A stretch of DNA of 64,000 nt, taken from Elysia chlorotica (taxonomy: Eukaryota > Mollusca > Gastropoda > Plakobranchidae). Both the position numbers and the translations under genes were made by a program. Below are positions 12,901-34,200 of the stretch, piece by piece. Numbering within the stretch: the stretch's first letter is position 1; each line of letters opens with the position of its first letter. Where the stretch lies: assembly GCA_003991915.1 (NCBI GenBank), contig RQTK01000510.1:123154-187153 (forward strand). Direction: 5' to 3'. The notes under the pieces were generated by a model that did no database searches, had not been told where the DNA came from, and worked only from the letters and a program-made list of their open reading frames with translations.

Positions 12901-13286
12901 TAGGCCTAGGCTACTTGATGGCTTGAGCCTCGAGTTAAAATTTAATCTTAATTTAGATCTAGATCTAAGCCTCACCTTGTTCTTACGGTGACTTTGTCAC
13001 CATCCCTCAAAATTCTTGAGCTTTCACGGCTAGGTAACCAAAAACCAGTTAGACAAAGCTCACAAAAGTGTGGTTGTTCATTCTGAACTTCAGTTTCAAC
13101 CTGCTCTGTAAAGTCGATCTCGCGTCTTAAGTTGGCAACGATATTATTTTCAATGTCTCTGATAGTTTTACATTCTGATAAAGAAATTAAGGCCCATCTT
13201 TTCCTGAAAACATTAACATTTTCGCCTTGAGAATTAACAAAGTTGAGTCTGATGCGGACACTATCATGCTCATAGGAGGCTGACAT
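5515..13286 (-). CDS. COIL: Coilin (Cajal body scaffold protein), six coding exons, 821 aa
   Basis: Coding exons on the minus strand: 13286-12976, 11216-9551, 8576-8328, 7104-6987, 6152-6079 and 5562-5515. All introns are GT-AG and the phases fit (2, 0, 0, 1, 0), giving 2466 nt with stop. Residues 1-104 match the coilin N-terminal self-association domain: VRIRLNF, then GFWLPSRESSRILRDGDKV (vertebrate pattern LLPPAESARLVRDND). Residues 104-659 form a long, lysine- and serine-rich, low-complexity middle with probable nuclear localisation clusters (RKKKSKRHKKR; KRRRRRKKKGNRYK) and an acidic DDDDDDEEDA run. Residues about 731-821 form the atypical Tudor-like domain: GDFLMYRILELSEDYCPTVS, DYKKARVLE, then a terminal TTVSWSDLMGVKLVS. 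Coilin organises Cajal bodies for snRNP maturation. No RG-dipeptide box is visible. The start is the first in-frame ATG and falls directly before the conserved domain. The 821 aa length exceeds vertebrate coilin (about 570-580 aa) because of the middle region. Confidence 0.92.
5690..5768 (+). mobile_element. LINE 3'-tail fragment
   Basis: The segment contains AAATTCCCTTATGGATGATTT followed by AAAGTTTAACCTATCTTATC, the kind of tail (TTTCCC-TNTGGAT-AAAGT plus a short repeat) found at 3' ends of Rex1/Babar-like LINEs. It sits in the last coilin intron, and similar tails occur near 15785 and 22240. Confidence 0.4.
6850..6920. repeat. (ATT)n microsatellite
   Basis: About 70 bp of perfect ATT repeats in a coilin intron, preceded by ATC- and ACC-rich imperfect repeats at about 6735-6800. 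Confidence 0.95.
7656..7850 (+). mobile_element. tRNA-derived SINE, core family 1
   Basis: The head has an A-box-like CTGGCACAAGTGGTAGGAAG. The core then reads GGTTAGATCAGCCTCAGTAT, GAGACAGGTGTC, GTGGCAGTG, TTAGTCTTGGGACC. It lies in coilin intron 3 and is in the opposite orientation to the gene. Confidence 0.65.
12094..12337 (-). mobile_element. tRNA-derived SINE, core family 1, near full length
   Basis: On the minus strand a tRNA-like head (12337 to about 12265) leads into a core with CTACTGGTTAGGTCGGTGTC, CCGGCTGAGACAGGAGTCGT, GGTATCCCCACC, then GTGTGGCAGCACAGACATCA and TCTTGGGACCCG. It ends near GATGTTGGACGTTAAATCAA. It lies in coilin intron 1. The copy at 60430-60665 has almost the same layout and the same 3' end. 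Confidence 0.75.
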
Positions 13287-13405
13287 CTTGCTAAAATGGG
13301 GAAACGTTTATTTTACGACAGGTTGTGTAGAAGGGAGTGTCTATAGGCACTACAGTGTTTCTGCTTCAACATTGCTATAATTATATAATTATTATGCTAT
13401 CATGC
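13287..13405 (-). other. Coilin 5' flank / 5' UTR candidate region
   Basis: DNA just upstream of the coilin ATG. A fragment resembling the MITE-like family at 26.9 and 30.7 kb (GTGTCTATAGGCACTACAGT) occurs at about 13338-13360. No TATA box or other promoter element could be supported. Confidence 0.3.
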
Positions 13406-13756
13406 ACTACAACGTATAATATAATCGTGTTTGTGTCCTAATACATTAACTTTAGTCATTATGCACAAAAAATGAAACGTTTTCCACAGTGAAACGTTTG
13501 TAATTTTCTCCCTCAAGAAAGATTGTATAGCTCTACAGTGTGCAATATACACCATCATAATAATCATATCATATTCATACTACATATGTAGAACATATAA
13601 ATATAATTGTGTTGGTGTCTTAATACATTAACTTCAGACATTCTGCAAAAAAAACGTTTTCCCCAGTGAAACGTTTGTAATTTTATCCCTCAAGAAAGAT
13701 TGTTTAGGTCTACAGTGTGCAATACACCATCATCATAATAATATTATATTCATAAC
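13406..13756. repeat. Two-copy direct repeat, unit about 185 bp
   Basis: The block starting TATAATATAATCGTGTTTGT at about 13414 is repeated from about 13598 (ATATAATTGTGTTGGTGTCT). Both copies contain ATACATTAACTT, ACGTTTTCC followed by CAGTGAAACGTTTGTAATTT, CCCTCAAGAAAGATTGT and CTACAGTGTGCAATA. The copies differ at scattered positions. The repeat lies 120-470 bp upstream of the coilin ATG. Confidence 0.8.
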
Positions 13757-14060
13757 CAGAAGCCATCACCACCCACAGTCATTGTCTCTCTTTGCTTTTT
13801 TTTTTGTCTTGTTTTCCTTATTAATATCTCCCAATCTAATCAGCTACTATCTCCCCTTTCAAATTACCATACTCTCTGTGTCTCCTCTAACTCTCTCCCT
13901 CCCCATCTCACACAATCTCTGTACTGTGTCACCCTACTCTAGTCTCCCCCTTTCTCTCCATCTATCATACCATAAACCACTATCTTTCTGTATCCCACCA
14001 TACTCTCTCTCTCTCTCTCTATCTCGGTGCCTCGCTTCTTTTCCCCACTCTCTTATCTTT
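13757..14060. repeat. Pyrimidine-rich low-complexity DNA
   Basis: Imperfect C/T-rich sequence with a short CTCTCT run. The forward frame through it is open only because the composition avoids stops; it encodes S/L/P-rich low-complexity sequence. Confidence 0.6.
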
Positions 14061-16394
14061 TAATCTCATACACATCAACTGACAAAAAGGAAACTAACAA
14101 AAACATCAATACATTTAAATTAAAAACAACAGCAGACCTTGTTTTTCCTTAAAATATTTTAATATGACTATATATAGTATATATATTGTGGCAGTATTTG
14201 GCATTTAGTTATCCATAGGTATTTTAAGCTTCCATAAGCGGACATTGTATTATTTTGATTTTTTCATATTTGTTCACGAAAAATATAAGGGTGAATATAT
14301 TAAAGCTCATTAAATAAACTATGGCTTAACATTTTAATATTAGAAGATATTCAATGTTTTCCCCTCTTTATCTGTAAGAAAAAAAAATATGTAAAGAAAA
14401 AAACAGCAGCTGCAACGTATAAGCCCTGGCAAACATATATCTTTTCAACATGACAACCTAGAACCTATTGTCAAAAGAAAACTTATTATAGATTTATTAC
14501 AGCTGTCCATTCGTAATCATTATAATAGTGCCTTTGGTTCAATATTAAAAGGAAAAAAACATATTGGTGTAACTATGTGAGCAGTTAAGAACAATTTTTT
14601 TTTCATTTCAATTACTCTAATTTGCTTTGAGAATTGTATAATATCATACATGTAAAGTAAAGTTGTCACATATTCTTTGACAGAGTATTGGGTAGTAAAA
14701 ATAATGGTGCTGATTGTTCTTGGAAAACAACATTGTAAGGTAAGTCACCATGTAAGAATTTGCTCGGAGAACTGTGTTGTAACAATTGAGATCAATTGTC
14801 GAATGGCACTTTTCTTTTCTGCAAATTTAATGCAGATTATCAAAACATAAATAACAAATACAGTTACAAAATAATAATATATGATCTGTGGCTCTTATAC
14901 ATGGGCTTTGGGTAAACTTTCATACATTCTTAATGTTTCAAGGAGTAATTTCAGTATTGTGATATTAGGACTTCAAAATTTCTGAACATTATATATAAAT
15001 ACAAAGTATTTGATCGGGCTTGTAAAACGAGTATTTAAGTGAATGTTGATCAAGAGTGTGATGCGATATGGAATCAAATCAAATGGGTCGGCACAGTGTG
15101 GATCTTGGATAGAAAACACAATTAATAGCTCCCCTTGTTTCAAGAGTTATTTAAGGCACCTGGTTTCATTTTATCTTGGTGCTTATAGCCCTAATAACAA
15201 CATTTCTGAAACATTCATAAAATATATTAACGTTATAATAAATCAAAATAATATAAACACAAATAAAAACATAGTCAACAGGTACACATTAAGTATCCTA
15301 CATGTATATTTATGTAATATTAGTTGTTATTCTATACTCTTTGGTCTTGTGAGAAATATAAAAAAAAAAGTACTGATAGAAGTCAACAGTAAGCATTTAA
15401 AATTGATACACAGAGATTGAAAATCAGTAGCGCTATAAAACTTATGAACACAAGGAGCCTTAACAACAAAATATCCCCATATAAAATTTAGATACAATTA
15501 ATAACATGTATTTTAATGCAATTCTTAATTACACTTGACTAGAATACTTCTATTTAATAGTATCTATGTTTATACTTACTCATTCATTTGAATATGTGTA
15601 ATAATTTATATGTATAATTTATATCGTTAACACAACATGAGATTTTTCATACATACATACATACATTCAGTTACTCGAGCTGTGATATTGTGATGTTATG
15701 GTTTATATAGCATGTATAATATAATTAATCTTTAGTCATTTATTTTCTTATTGTTGTTAACTTTTTAATTTCGTCTGTTGTATGAAGAGAGTATACTTTA
15801 ATTTCCCCATGAGGGATTTCTATATTCTGTATTCTGTAATATAATCATAAGTAGGGCCTACATTGTTTGATAAAAAAAAATGCATGTACATATAGTATCT
15901 AATACATAATTACATATAATACTGAATACAGGGATGACATAATATAATTTTAAATAACTATTGCCTCATAAAAATGGTAACTGAGCCAAAATTAAAGTGT
16001 GTGTAAAATTTTTAAAAAAATAATAATAAAAAAACAATATTAAGTTAAAGCTTGTACATATAAAAATTCACCAATTTCAATAAAACAAAGATCATCAAAA
16101 TCAGACAAGTAATGTTACAATGTGAATAAGTGATGACAAAGTCTGATTGAATAAAGTATTGACAAAATTAGTCAAGTGCCGAGAGGACACATGGATAAAA
16201 TCCAAACAGGAACAAATAAGATAAAGAAGTTTTATCAACTAGACTATGTTATCTGCTTAGGAAGATGTTTGATATGTAGAAATATAAAAAAAAGAATGTT
16301 ACACTGAGTTGATTATTACATGTTTTTTTTTAATGAGATAATATAATTCAAACAATTACCATCTCATTAAAAAGGAGAGCATTATTATACGTCA
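14061..16394. other. AT-rich intergenic DNA, with a LINE 3' tail near 15785-15845
   Basis: No gene could be supported between coilin and arylsulfatase B. At about 15785-15845 the sequence TTTAATTTCCCCATGAGGGA is followed by repeated TATTCTG units, the form of a Rex1/Babar-type LINE 3' end on the plus strand. The preceding 700-800 bp may therefore be a decayed LINE. The plus-strand open frame at 15043-15420 has no recognisable motif. An ACAT run lies at about 15652-15666. Confidence 0.45.
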
Positions 16395-16528
16395 TTACTG
16401 AGTATACCTTTTACAATAAAAATGGAATGATAAGCCAAACTTTAGAAGATTAAGAAATGAAGAGAAGAGAGAAAAGAAAAATGAAAAAATTAGGAATATT
16501 CCGCTTTTCCCTCTTTTGGAAGATCCAG

Positions 16529-16530
<2 letters not shown>

Positions 16531-16566
<36 letters not shown>

Positions 16567-16595
16567 ACGAAAAAAAACGCGTCAAAAAAAAAACA

Positions 16596-16636
<41 letters not shown>
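16531..16636. repeat. Interrupted poly-A tract
   Basis: About 105 bp of adenines broken by short AACG and CGCGTC islets, ending in GCATGC. It may be a retrotransposon tail or collapsed low-complexity sequence. Confidence 0.85.
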
Positions 16637-16637
<1 letters not shown>

Positions 16638-16842
16638 CATGCAAAAGTTACTGTGCACATCAAATGCTGAAAAATTATTTTATGTACTTTTTCTTTTTAC
16701 ACAGATCACATTAACAATGCTTTCTTGACTTATGGATCAAAATTTTGTCCAACAACGGCAAGGGAATAGTCATTCTAAGTTTAACTATTATATGCGAAAG
16801 TTTTGAGGAAGTTATGAAACATGCCAACAAAAGATATTGCCT

Positions 16843-16848
16843 TTATTA
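16843..16848 (-). promoter_or_regulatory. Candidate polyadenylation signal of the arylsulfatase gene
   Basis: AATAAA on the minus strand about 260 bp beyond the stop codon at 17106. This is a position-based inference only. Confidence 0.3.
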
Positions 16849-17105
16849 ATTATTCTTTTAGTTTGCTGTAGTTAGAAAGTGATATTTATGATTTAAAATT
16901 GAGATAAAATGAATACAGGGTAACCCTGGACCTCCATACAAACAGCTGTACCACAGTACCAGTACAATATGTACCATAAAAATTGGAGAATTTTGTCCAA
17001 TAACAGCAAGGGAAGAGTCATTCTAAAAACTATACTATGGTAAAAAATGAGAAAAACAAAAACAAGAAGGGTCACTACTAATAAAAATGAACGGGGGTCT
17101 TAATC

Positions 17106-27603
<10,498 letters not shown>

Positions 27604-27863
27604 AATGACGCTGTTGTTACAAAATGGAAAATTTATAAGAGCTAAAATATCCGTTCTAGACCAAGTTAATGGAATCGGACAAAGTCAAGAAACGGATGGA
27701 GACAATCAGATATAAGCTTAGAATCTATGCAATCATGTAGATCTCCACATCTATTCGGCTGCATGAAATGTGTTTTCCTTTTAACTTTGTTTCGGTTCAG
27801 TGTTGATAAAACATAATGTCACATGATCACGGTCATGTGAGGCGTCTCTATAAATAGATTTTA

Positions 27864-27867
<4 letters not shown>

Positions 27868-27926
<59 letters not shown>

Positions 27927-27980
27927 GTCTCCACGTTCCCATTCACTTTCTGCCCCCCCCCCACACACACACACACACAC
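27868..27980. repeat. (CT)n and (AC)n microsatellites
   Basis: (CT)n at about 27868-27930 and C-run/(AC)n at about 27952-27980, 265-380 bp upstream of the arylsulfatase start codon. Confidence 0.95.
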
Positions 27981-28017
27981 AGTCAAGCGGTTTTTAAAGC
28001 ATATAGTAGGCCTGTTT

Positions 28018-28213
28018 GAAGAAGAAGAAGAAGAAGAAGAAGAAGAAGAAGAAGAAGAAGAAGAAGAAGAAGAAGAAGAAGAAGAAGAAGAAGAAGAAGA
28101 AGAAGAAGAAGAAGAAGAAGAAGAAGAAGAAGAAGAAGAAGAAGAAGAAGAAGAAGAAGAAGAAGAAGAAGAAGAAGAAGAAGAAGAAGAAGAAGAAGAA
28201 GAAGAAGAAGAAG
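28018..28213. repeat. (GAA)n microsatellite, about 196 bp, pure
   Basis: About 65 uninterrupted GAA triplets, roughly 415-610 bp upstream of the arylsulfatase start codon. Confidence 0.98.
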
Positions 28214-28649
28214 GTGGAAGAGGGCGTGTTGTCACCAACGTAGAGCATTTGCAATTCAATTGGGAGGCCCCCTGTTTAACTTAAGACCACGGTTCATTTC
28301 TTTTTTTTTTTTTTTTCCCTATTGATTTGCATCCCAATGATTGGGTGCCACGAAATCTCGAGTAGGCCTATAGTACTTAAGAAGGCCTTTCTCTATTTTT
28401 CTTTAGGCGTAGACAAAAAACTTGACCCAAATTTTTTCCTACCCGTGTTTAAAGAGAGGCCAGTTAATCTTCGATTATGCATTAATAGGATTGCTCATAG
28501 TGCGCTCTAGAGCCAGGATGGGTGTTCAAAGTAGAGGGCCTTCAATCATGTGATTTACGAAACTTACAATTAGCCTATCGTATTAATTCAGCACTGCACC
28601 AGAAACTTATTATTTTGTGGTTTGGTGTGCTGTCCATCATATGTAACTA

Positions 28650-28690
28650 GGCTATAAACCGGACGGGACCCAAGAGTAACGTCTGATAAT
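28650..28690 (-). mobile_element. SINE core 3' fragment, family 1
   Basis: On the minus strand TATCAGACGTTACTCTTGGG followed by TCCCGTCC matches the 3' part of the family 1 core. It is fused to the ACT microsatellite. Confidence 0.5.
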
Positions 28691-28808
<118 letters not shown>

Positions 28809-31240
28809 GGTACTACATGAGCTACTGCTATTACATGTACCACTACTATTGTTACAGTAGGCCTACATTGATAACACGTCATCGAGTTACATAATTTATT
28901 GTGCGTATTTTACACGATCATTATAATTTTTGATGTTCAACAAAATTAATTAAAATCCCCAAAACAGGCATGTGTCATTATTCTTCTTTCAATAAAATCA
29001 TTTTGTATCAGTATGATTAATTTGAGGAATAACTTCAACCCTTTCTATTACGAGAGTAAAATTACATTTTACAAGAAAATTAATGAAGATAATAATTATG
29101 TTTATGATTATTGGGCATGCAATGGGGTGCATGCGGGCTTTGGAAAAGTTAGAAAAGAGGCAAAAAAAAGTCAAACAAAACAAAACAAAACAAAAATAAA
29201 TGAAAAATGAAGGCACTGAACAGGAGTTTGATTGCCTTTTTATTATAGCTAGTTAGCTACGGCTTACTCAGTGCGCGCTGATCGCTGGTGCTAACATAGC
29301 AAAAAACCCACTGCATACTCATTTTTTTCCTTCTTCATGGAGAAACTAAGCTTAACAACGAAATTTTTATTATAAATGTATTGGCTCAGCAGAGAAGTTG
29401 TTAAAAATTATCTTTTTGTAACGCTTGCGCAAGCTCTCCACCATAACATGTAATTTATTACCATGTTATAGGCTGTATTAAAAACAAAATTATGGTCATC
29501 AAGGCTAAGTTCCCCCTTCAATAGATAAACGGTACCTAGATCTAATGCGGGCCTTGACGATTCGGATGAAGTCGGACTGGTGTATAAAGACTCCATCATC
29601 GCGAATTAGTTGGGAACCCATCGTCAGAGGGCTAACTTCAAAGACATCTCGTGTTGTGTACGTTTGTAGGCATACATTTTATTTAATCATAAAGTAATTA
29701 TTTTTGATGCAGATCAAGTTGCAATTATGATAATTATACATGTTATAGGTAGGCCTATATGAATTTAGATCTAGATATTTGAGATTCGATCATGATTAAC
29801 TGTAACGATCGTCATCATGTTGCGGTCACAGGCTCATAGATGCTATTTTCCTGTGAAAAGAAAAATCAATCTGTCAAGTAATATAACACCCGAGGTTTTC
29901 CTAGATATAGATCTAGATCCATATTACCTACTTTTTTTTGTTTTTTTTTTGTTACCATTTTAAATATTTAATGAGTGAGGCCTAAGAGTTGACGTCTAGG
30001 CTAGTAGCCGAGCCCTCTTTAAAAGTTATATAATATTCTACCGAGGAAAGGTTTATTTATAAGCGTACATAACTGGGGCCATATGACCTCTCAGGTTTAT
30101 ATACAATTTTCATGTTACAAACCAAAGTATTAGTTAATCCTTTTTTTTAATTAAAGACCTAAACCAAGAAACAGAATCTTAGGGATTTAAATAGTTGGCT
30201 AATTGTTATACACATTTTGTGTCTTATTATCATTGACAATATTAATTCTATTTTAGGCCTACTATTAGTAGCTCATGTGCATGTTGTTGTTTTTTTTAAT
30301 GGAGGCAACAGCTTTTCATGCAGAAAAGCATGATGCATTTGTTGTGTCTGAACTTAGATCTATGTACCATCAGTATTATAATGATTAATTTTTGGATTAT
30401 CAGTAATGCAGTCAATTGTGATATATATATATATAGTTGTTTTTTTAATATGTAGGCTTTTTAAACTCTCTAACGTTTGAGGTCTCATAATGCTTTCATT
30501 TCTCACACAGAGTGTCAACCAAACAATCTGGCATGTCAAATAAAAAATTGCACCTTCGTCACTGGGAAGTAAAAAATTTTCATTTTGAGGAACAGCCGTA
30601 CCCAAGCATCAAGCTAAGATGTCCTGGTCTCAGCCATGAGAGTTTTGACCACGACTGTGAGTTTTAGTGCAAACTCTATAAGCCACTTAATTGATTCAGT
30701 TCATTGAAATTGTAAATTTTTTAAATACCGCAATGAGCGAAGTGTCTGCTAAACACACTGTATTTGTCCCAATTTTGCTTTATTATACACACTATTTATT
30801 GGTTTTTGGTGGGTTTTTTTTTTCCAATTTTACTATACACATTATGTATAAGTGTTTTTGTCCCACAAAAATCATTTGGTCAGGCTTCGAAGAAATTCCT
30901 ATTAGCACTCCTATTCCGACATTTCCTAGATATCAAGAAAGATTATTAAGTAAAATATTGAGCTACTCAGTGTTTCTGTTCATTGTTCGAACAGATAGGG
31001 CCTACATTTATGATAATGTAAATGTGTATAGCAAATTTTGAAAGACATACACACACATAAACAATCAAAAAAGAAACATGTTTCTCTGTCCCTTCCTTTA
31101 AACTGATCACCTGTTATATCCAAGTCCAATTAAGCTTCCCTCTGTCTGATGTTTGTAGGCTGCTCCTTGTCATTCTGTGTACTGAAGAAAGCTTAATAAA
31201 GCCAAACCATTTTATAACAGTTAAAACAAAAATGTTAAAA
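28809..31240. other. AT-rich intergenic DNA between arylsulfatase B and the thioesterase-like gene
   Basis: No gene could be supported. A short (TA)n run lies near 30421-30434. The stretch at 30735-31040 is a MITE-like element, listed separately. A 5' UTR exon of the downstream gene may lie here, because its first coding exon appears to begin at a splice acceptor. Confidence 0.5.
30735..31040. mobile_element. MITE-like repeat related to 26945-27310
   Basis: Contains ACACACTATTTATTGGTTTT and TTACTATACACATTATGTAT-AAGTGTTTTTGTCCC, variants of the subterminal motif of the 26945-27310 element. It ends with AATGTGTATAGCAAATTTTG, the reverse complement of the left-arm motif CAATTTT-ACTATACACATT. 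It is non-coding. Confidence 0.5.
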
Positions 31241-34200
31241 TAATATACCCCTGTTGTTGTTTTTTTTCTGGCCATTTTAGTTGATGATTGCTTTATCATC
31301 TGTTATTGCCACACATTTTCAGTTACCCCTGTGTCTTTTAATTTAAAACTGATATTTAAACTTCAAATATATGTGGTGTTTCAAGAGTTATGATTTAGCC
31401 ATTCTTTATATAAGTATAAAAATTATGATATAAAAAAGTAATTGACCACCTCTGATTTCACCAACAGCAATGCCAAAGCTAACAAGTATCATGTTGACTT
31501 CAGCACTGGCTAGAGCGGTCGCCCTGCAACATCCAATACCGGCGAAAACCATTGGTGATGAGGATAACACAAGTGATGTTACCCAGGCAGACGAAACGTT
31601 TCTAAATTTCAGGGTGCTGTCGGGGGATCACTTCATTTTCATGTCCTCCACAGAATTTGTTATGTCTCGATCAATGTATGACTATGATGTACCCAAGTGG
31701 CCGCTGGATATGACGTTTACACATGGCTATGTTGGAAACACATCCGTAGCTAATGTCTGCAATTTCTATGCCTGCAAAGAAGAAGACACAGCAAATGTGT
31801 CAGATTCAGGCCAAAGTCTGTTGTGGACAAACACATACCAGATTGTTTTGATTGACAAGACAACCAGAAAACCGACACAGTTGCCAGATTGGTTCAAGGA
31901 GAAATACAAAGGCAAAGGTTGTATGGACAAAGGTTTCATCTTGAGGCCTTTCCCTAGACCTGCTGTGACATTCTCACAGTCATCTAAGGTAAGATTGAAT
32001 ATTATAAAAATATTTATATTTCCCATGGGATTAAAAATTTTCTTGGTATTCTATAATTATTCTCTTTTCTGCTTTTAAAAATTTAGAGCCAGGCCAGTGC
32101 TTCTGATTTTTGTCATATTTGACGAATCAATAAAAGGTAAAGATTGTGTAGTCATTTGAAATGTGTCAGAACTATTCAAATAACTGTTATTTATTAACAC
32201 TAGATTTTTCTTTTCTTGACCTTTGTCAAGCCTGGTAGTTTGACAATGAATCTGCATATTCTAAACACTGACTGAATGTTCAATTCAGACATAGAGGGAA
32301 GTTTACTCAAAATTAAAACCTCATTGGGACAGCCATGTGTAAATAATATTAAACATATCAGTGAAGTTTCATTATTTTTGCTAGATGTATTCATTTTCCT
32401 TCACTTTCAACCAAACTATTGTTTCGATGAAACAGGCTTTCAGTTCTTAACATTTTCAACTCACTATAAAAGTTGGTTTGATTTACGAGAAGAAGGTATT
32501 GGGAAGTTAGATTTTTTCATATTTAGATATTTTCATAGCTTTATTATTGATTCATTAAATATCTTGTAAGAAATTAATATAATTTTTGACAACGGAAAGA
32601 TGATGAACATCAAGATTGCTTTATTGGGTTGCCTGATAATTTAATCAAAGGTAGATGTAAAAAAAATGTATTTAAAACTTGCTGGAGGTTTAAGAGAGCA
32701 TAGGTCTCAACTATTGAGTCCTGCAATAGACATCTGACTTATGTGGAAAAAAACAAACTCAAATCATTTATGCCTTCCATTTTGATTGCGGCTTTATACT
32801 TAAAGAATGTTCTTAATTATCTCTTGCATAGCACAAGTTGGGTTAGACGGTTAGGACCTTCTTAATAAAAGAGTAATAAAATGACGAAATTGAATTTTTT
32901 TAAGGGTTTTTCTGAAATTCATATATTTTGAAATTTATTTTTAATTGTTTTAACAATTTTTATCTTTAAAATAAATAATATACCCCTGTTGTTGTTTTTT
33001 TTCTGGCCATTTTTAAGTTGATGATTGCTTTATCATCTGTTATTGCCACACATTTTCAGTTACCCCTGTGTCTTTTAATTTAAAACTGATATTGGAACTT
33101 CAAATATATGTGGTGTTTCAAGAGTTATCATTTAGCCTGTATAAAAATTATGATATAAAAAAGTAATTGACCACCTCTGATTTCATCAACAGCAATGCCA
33201 AAGCTAACAAGTATCATGTTGACTTCAGCACTGGCTAGAGCGGTCGCCCTGCAACATCCAATACCGGCGAAAACCATTGGTGATGAGGATAACACAAGTG
33301 ATGTTACCCAGGCAGACGAAACGTTTCTTAATTTCAGGGTTCTGTCGGGGGATCACTTCATTTTCATGTCCTCCACAGAATTCGTTATGTCTCGATCAAT
33401 GTATGACTATGATGTACCCAAGTGGCCGCTGGATATGACGTTTACGCATGGCTATGTTGGAAACACATCCGTAGCTAATGTCTGCAATTTCTATGCCTGC
33501 AAAGAAGAAGACACAGCAAATGTGTCAGATTCAGGCCAAAGTCCGTTGTGGACCAACACATACCAGATTGTTTTGATTGACAAGACAACCAGAAAACCGA
33601 CACAGTTGCCAGATTGGTTCAAGGAGAAATACAAAGGGAAAGGTTGTATGGACAAAGGTTTCATCTTGAGGCCTTTCCCTAGACCTGCTGTGACATTCTC
33701 ACAGTCATCTAAGGTAAGATTGAATATTATAAAAAAATTTATATTTCCCATGGCATTAAGGAGTTTCTTGGTATTCTATTTTCTCGTGTCTGCTCAATTT
33801 AGAGCCAGTGCTTCTGATTTTTGTCATATTTGACAAATCAATAAAAGGTAAAGATTGTGTGGTCATTTGAAACGTGTCAGAACTATTCAAATAACTGTTA
33901 TTTACTAACTCTGGATTTTCTTTTTTTGACTTTTGCCAAGTCTGGTAGTTTGAGTTTTGACAATGCATCTGCATATTCTAAACACTGACTGAATGTGCAA
34001 TTTAGACATACAGGGAAGCTTACTCAAAATTAATACCTCATGGGGACAGTTTTAAAATTTATTTTTAGCCAGGTTTATAGGCCTATAGTAAGCAGTTGCT
34101 GTTATTTGTAAAGTAAAAAAAGGGGAATTAGTCTTTAGGAGGTTCAATAGTAAATGTTTCTGGCTGACTTAATTTTACCTTATTAGACTGATTCCATTTC

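Noticed and set aside
15043..15420. 125-codon plus-strand frame
   Set aside because: Low-complexity, N/I/K-rich as expected from AT-rich DNA; no recognisable domain. May be decayed LINE given the tail at 15785.
29408..29599. Minus-strand frame starting MMESLYTSPTSSESSRPALD with a possible donor (CTAG|GTACC)
   Set aside because: It could be a first exon, but fewer than 2 kb separate it from the arylsulfatase start and no following exon could be found there. No motif recognised.
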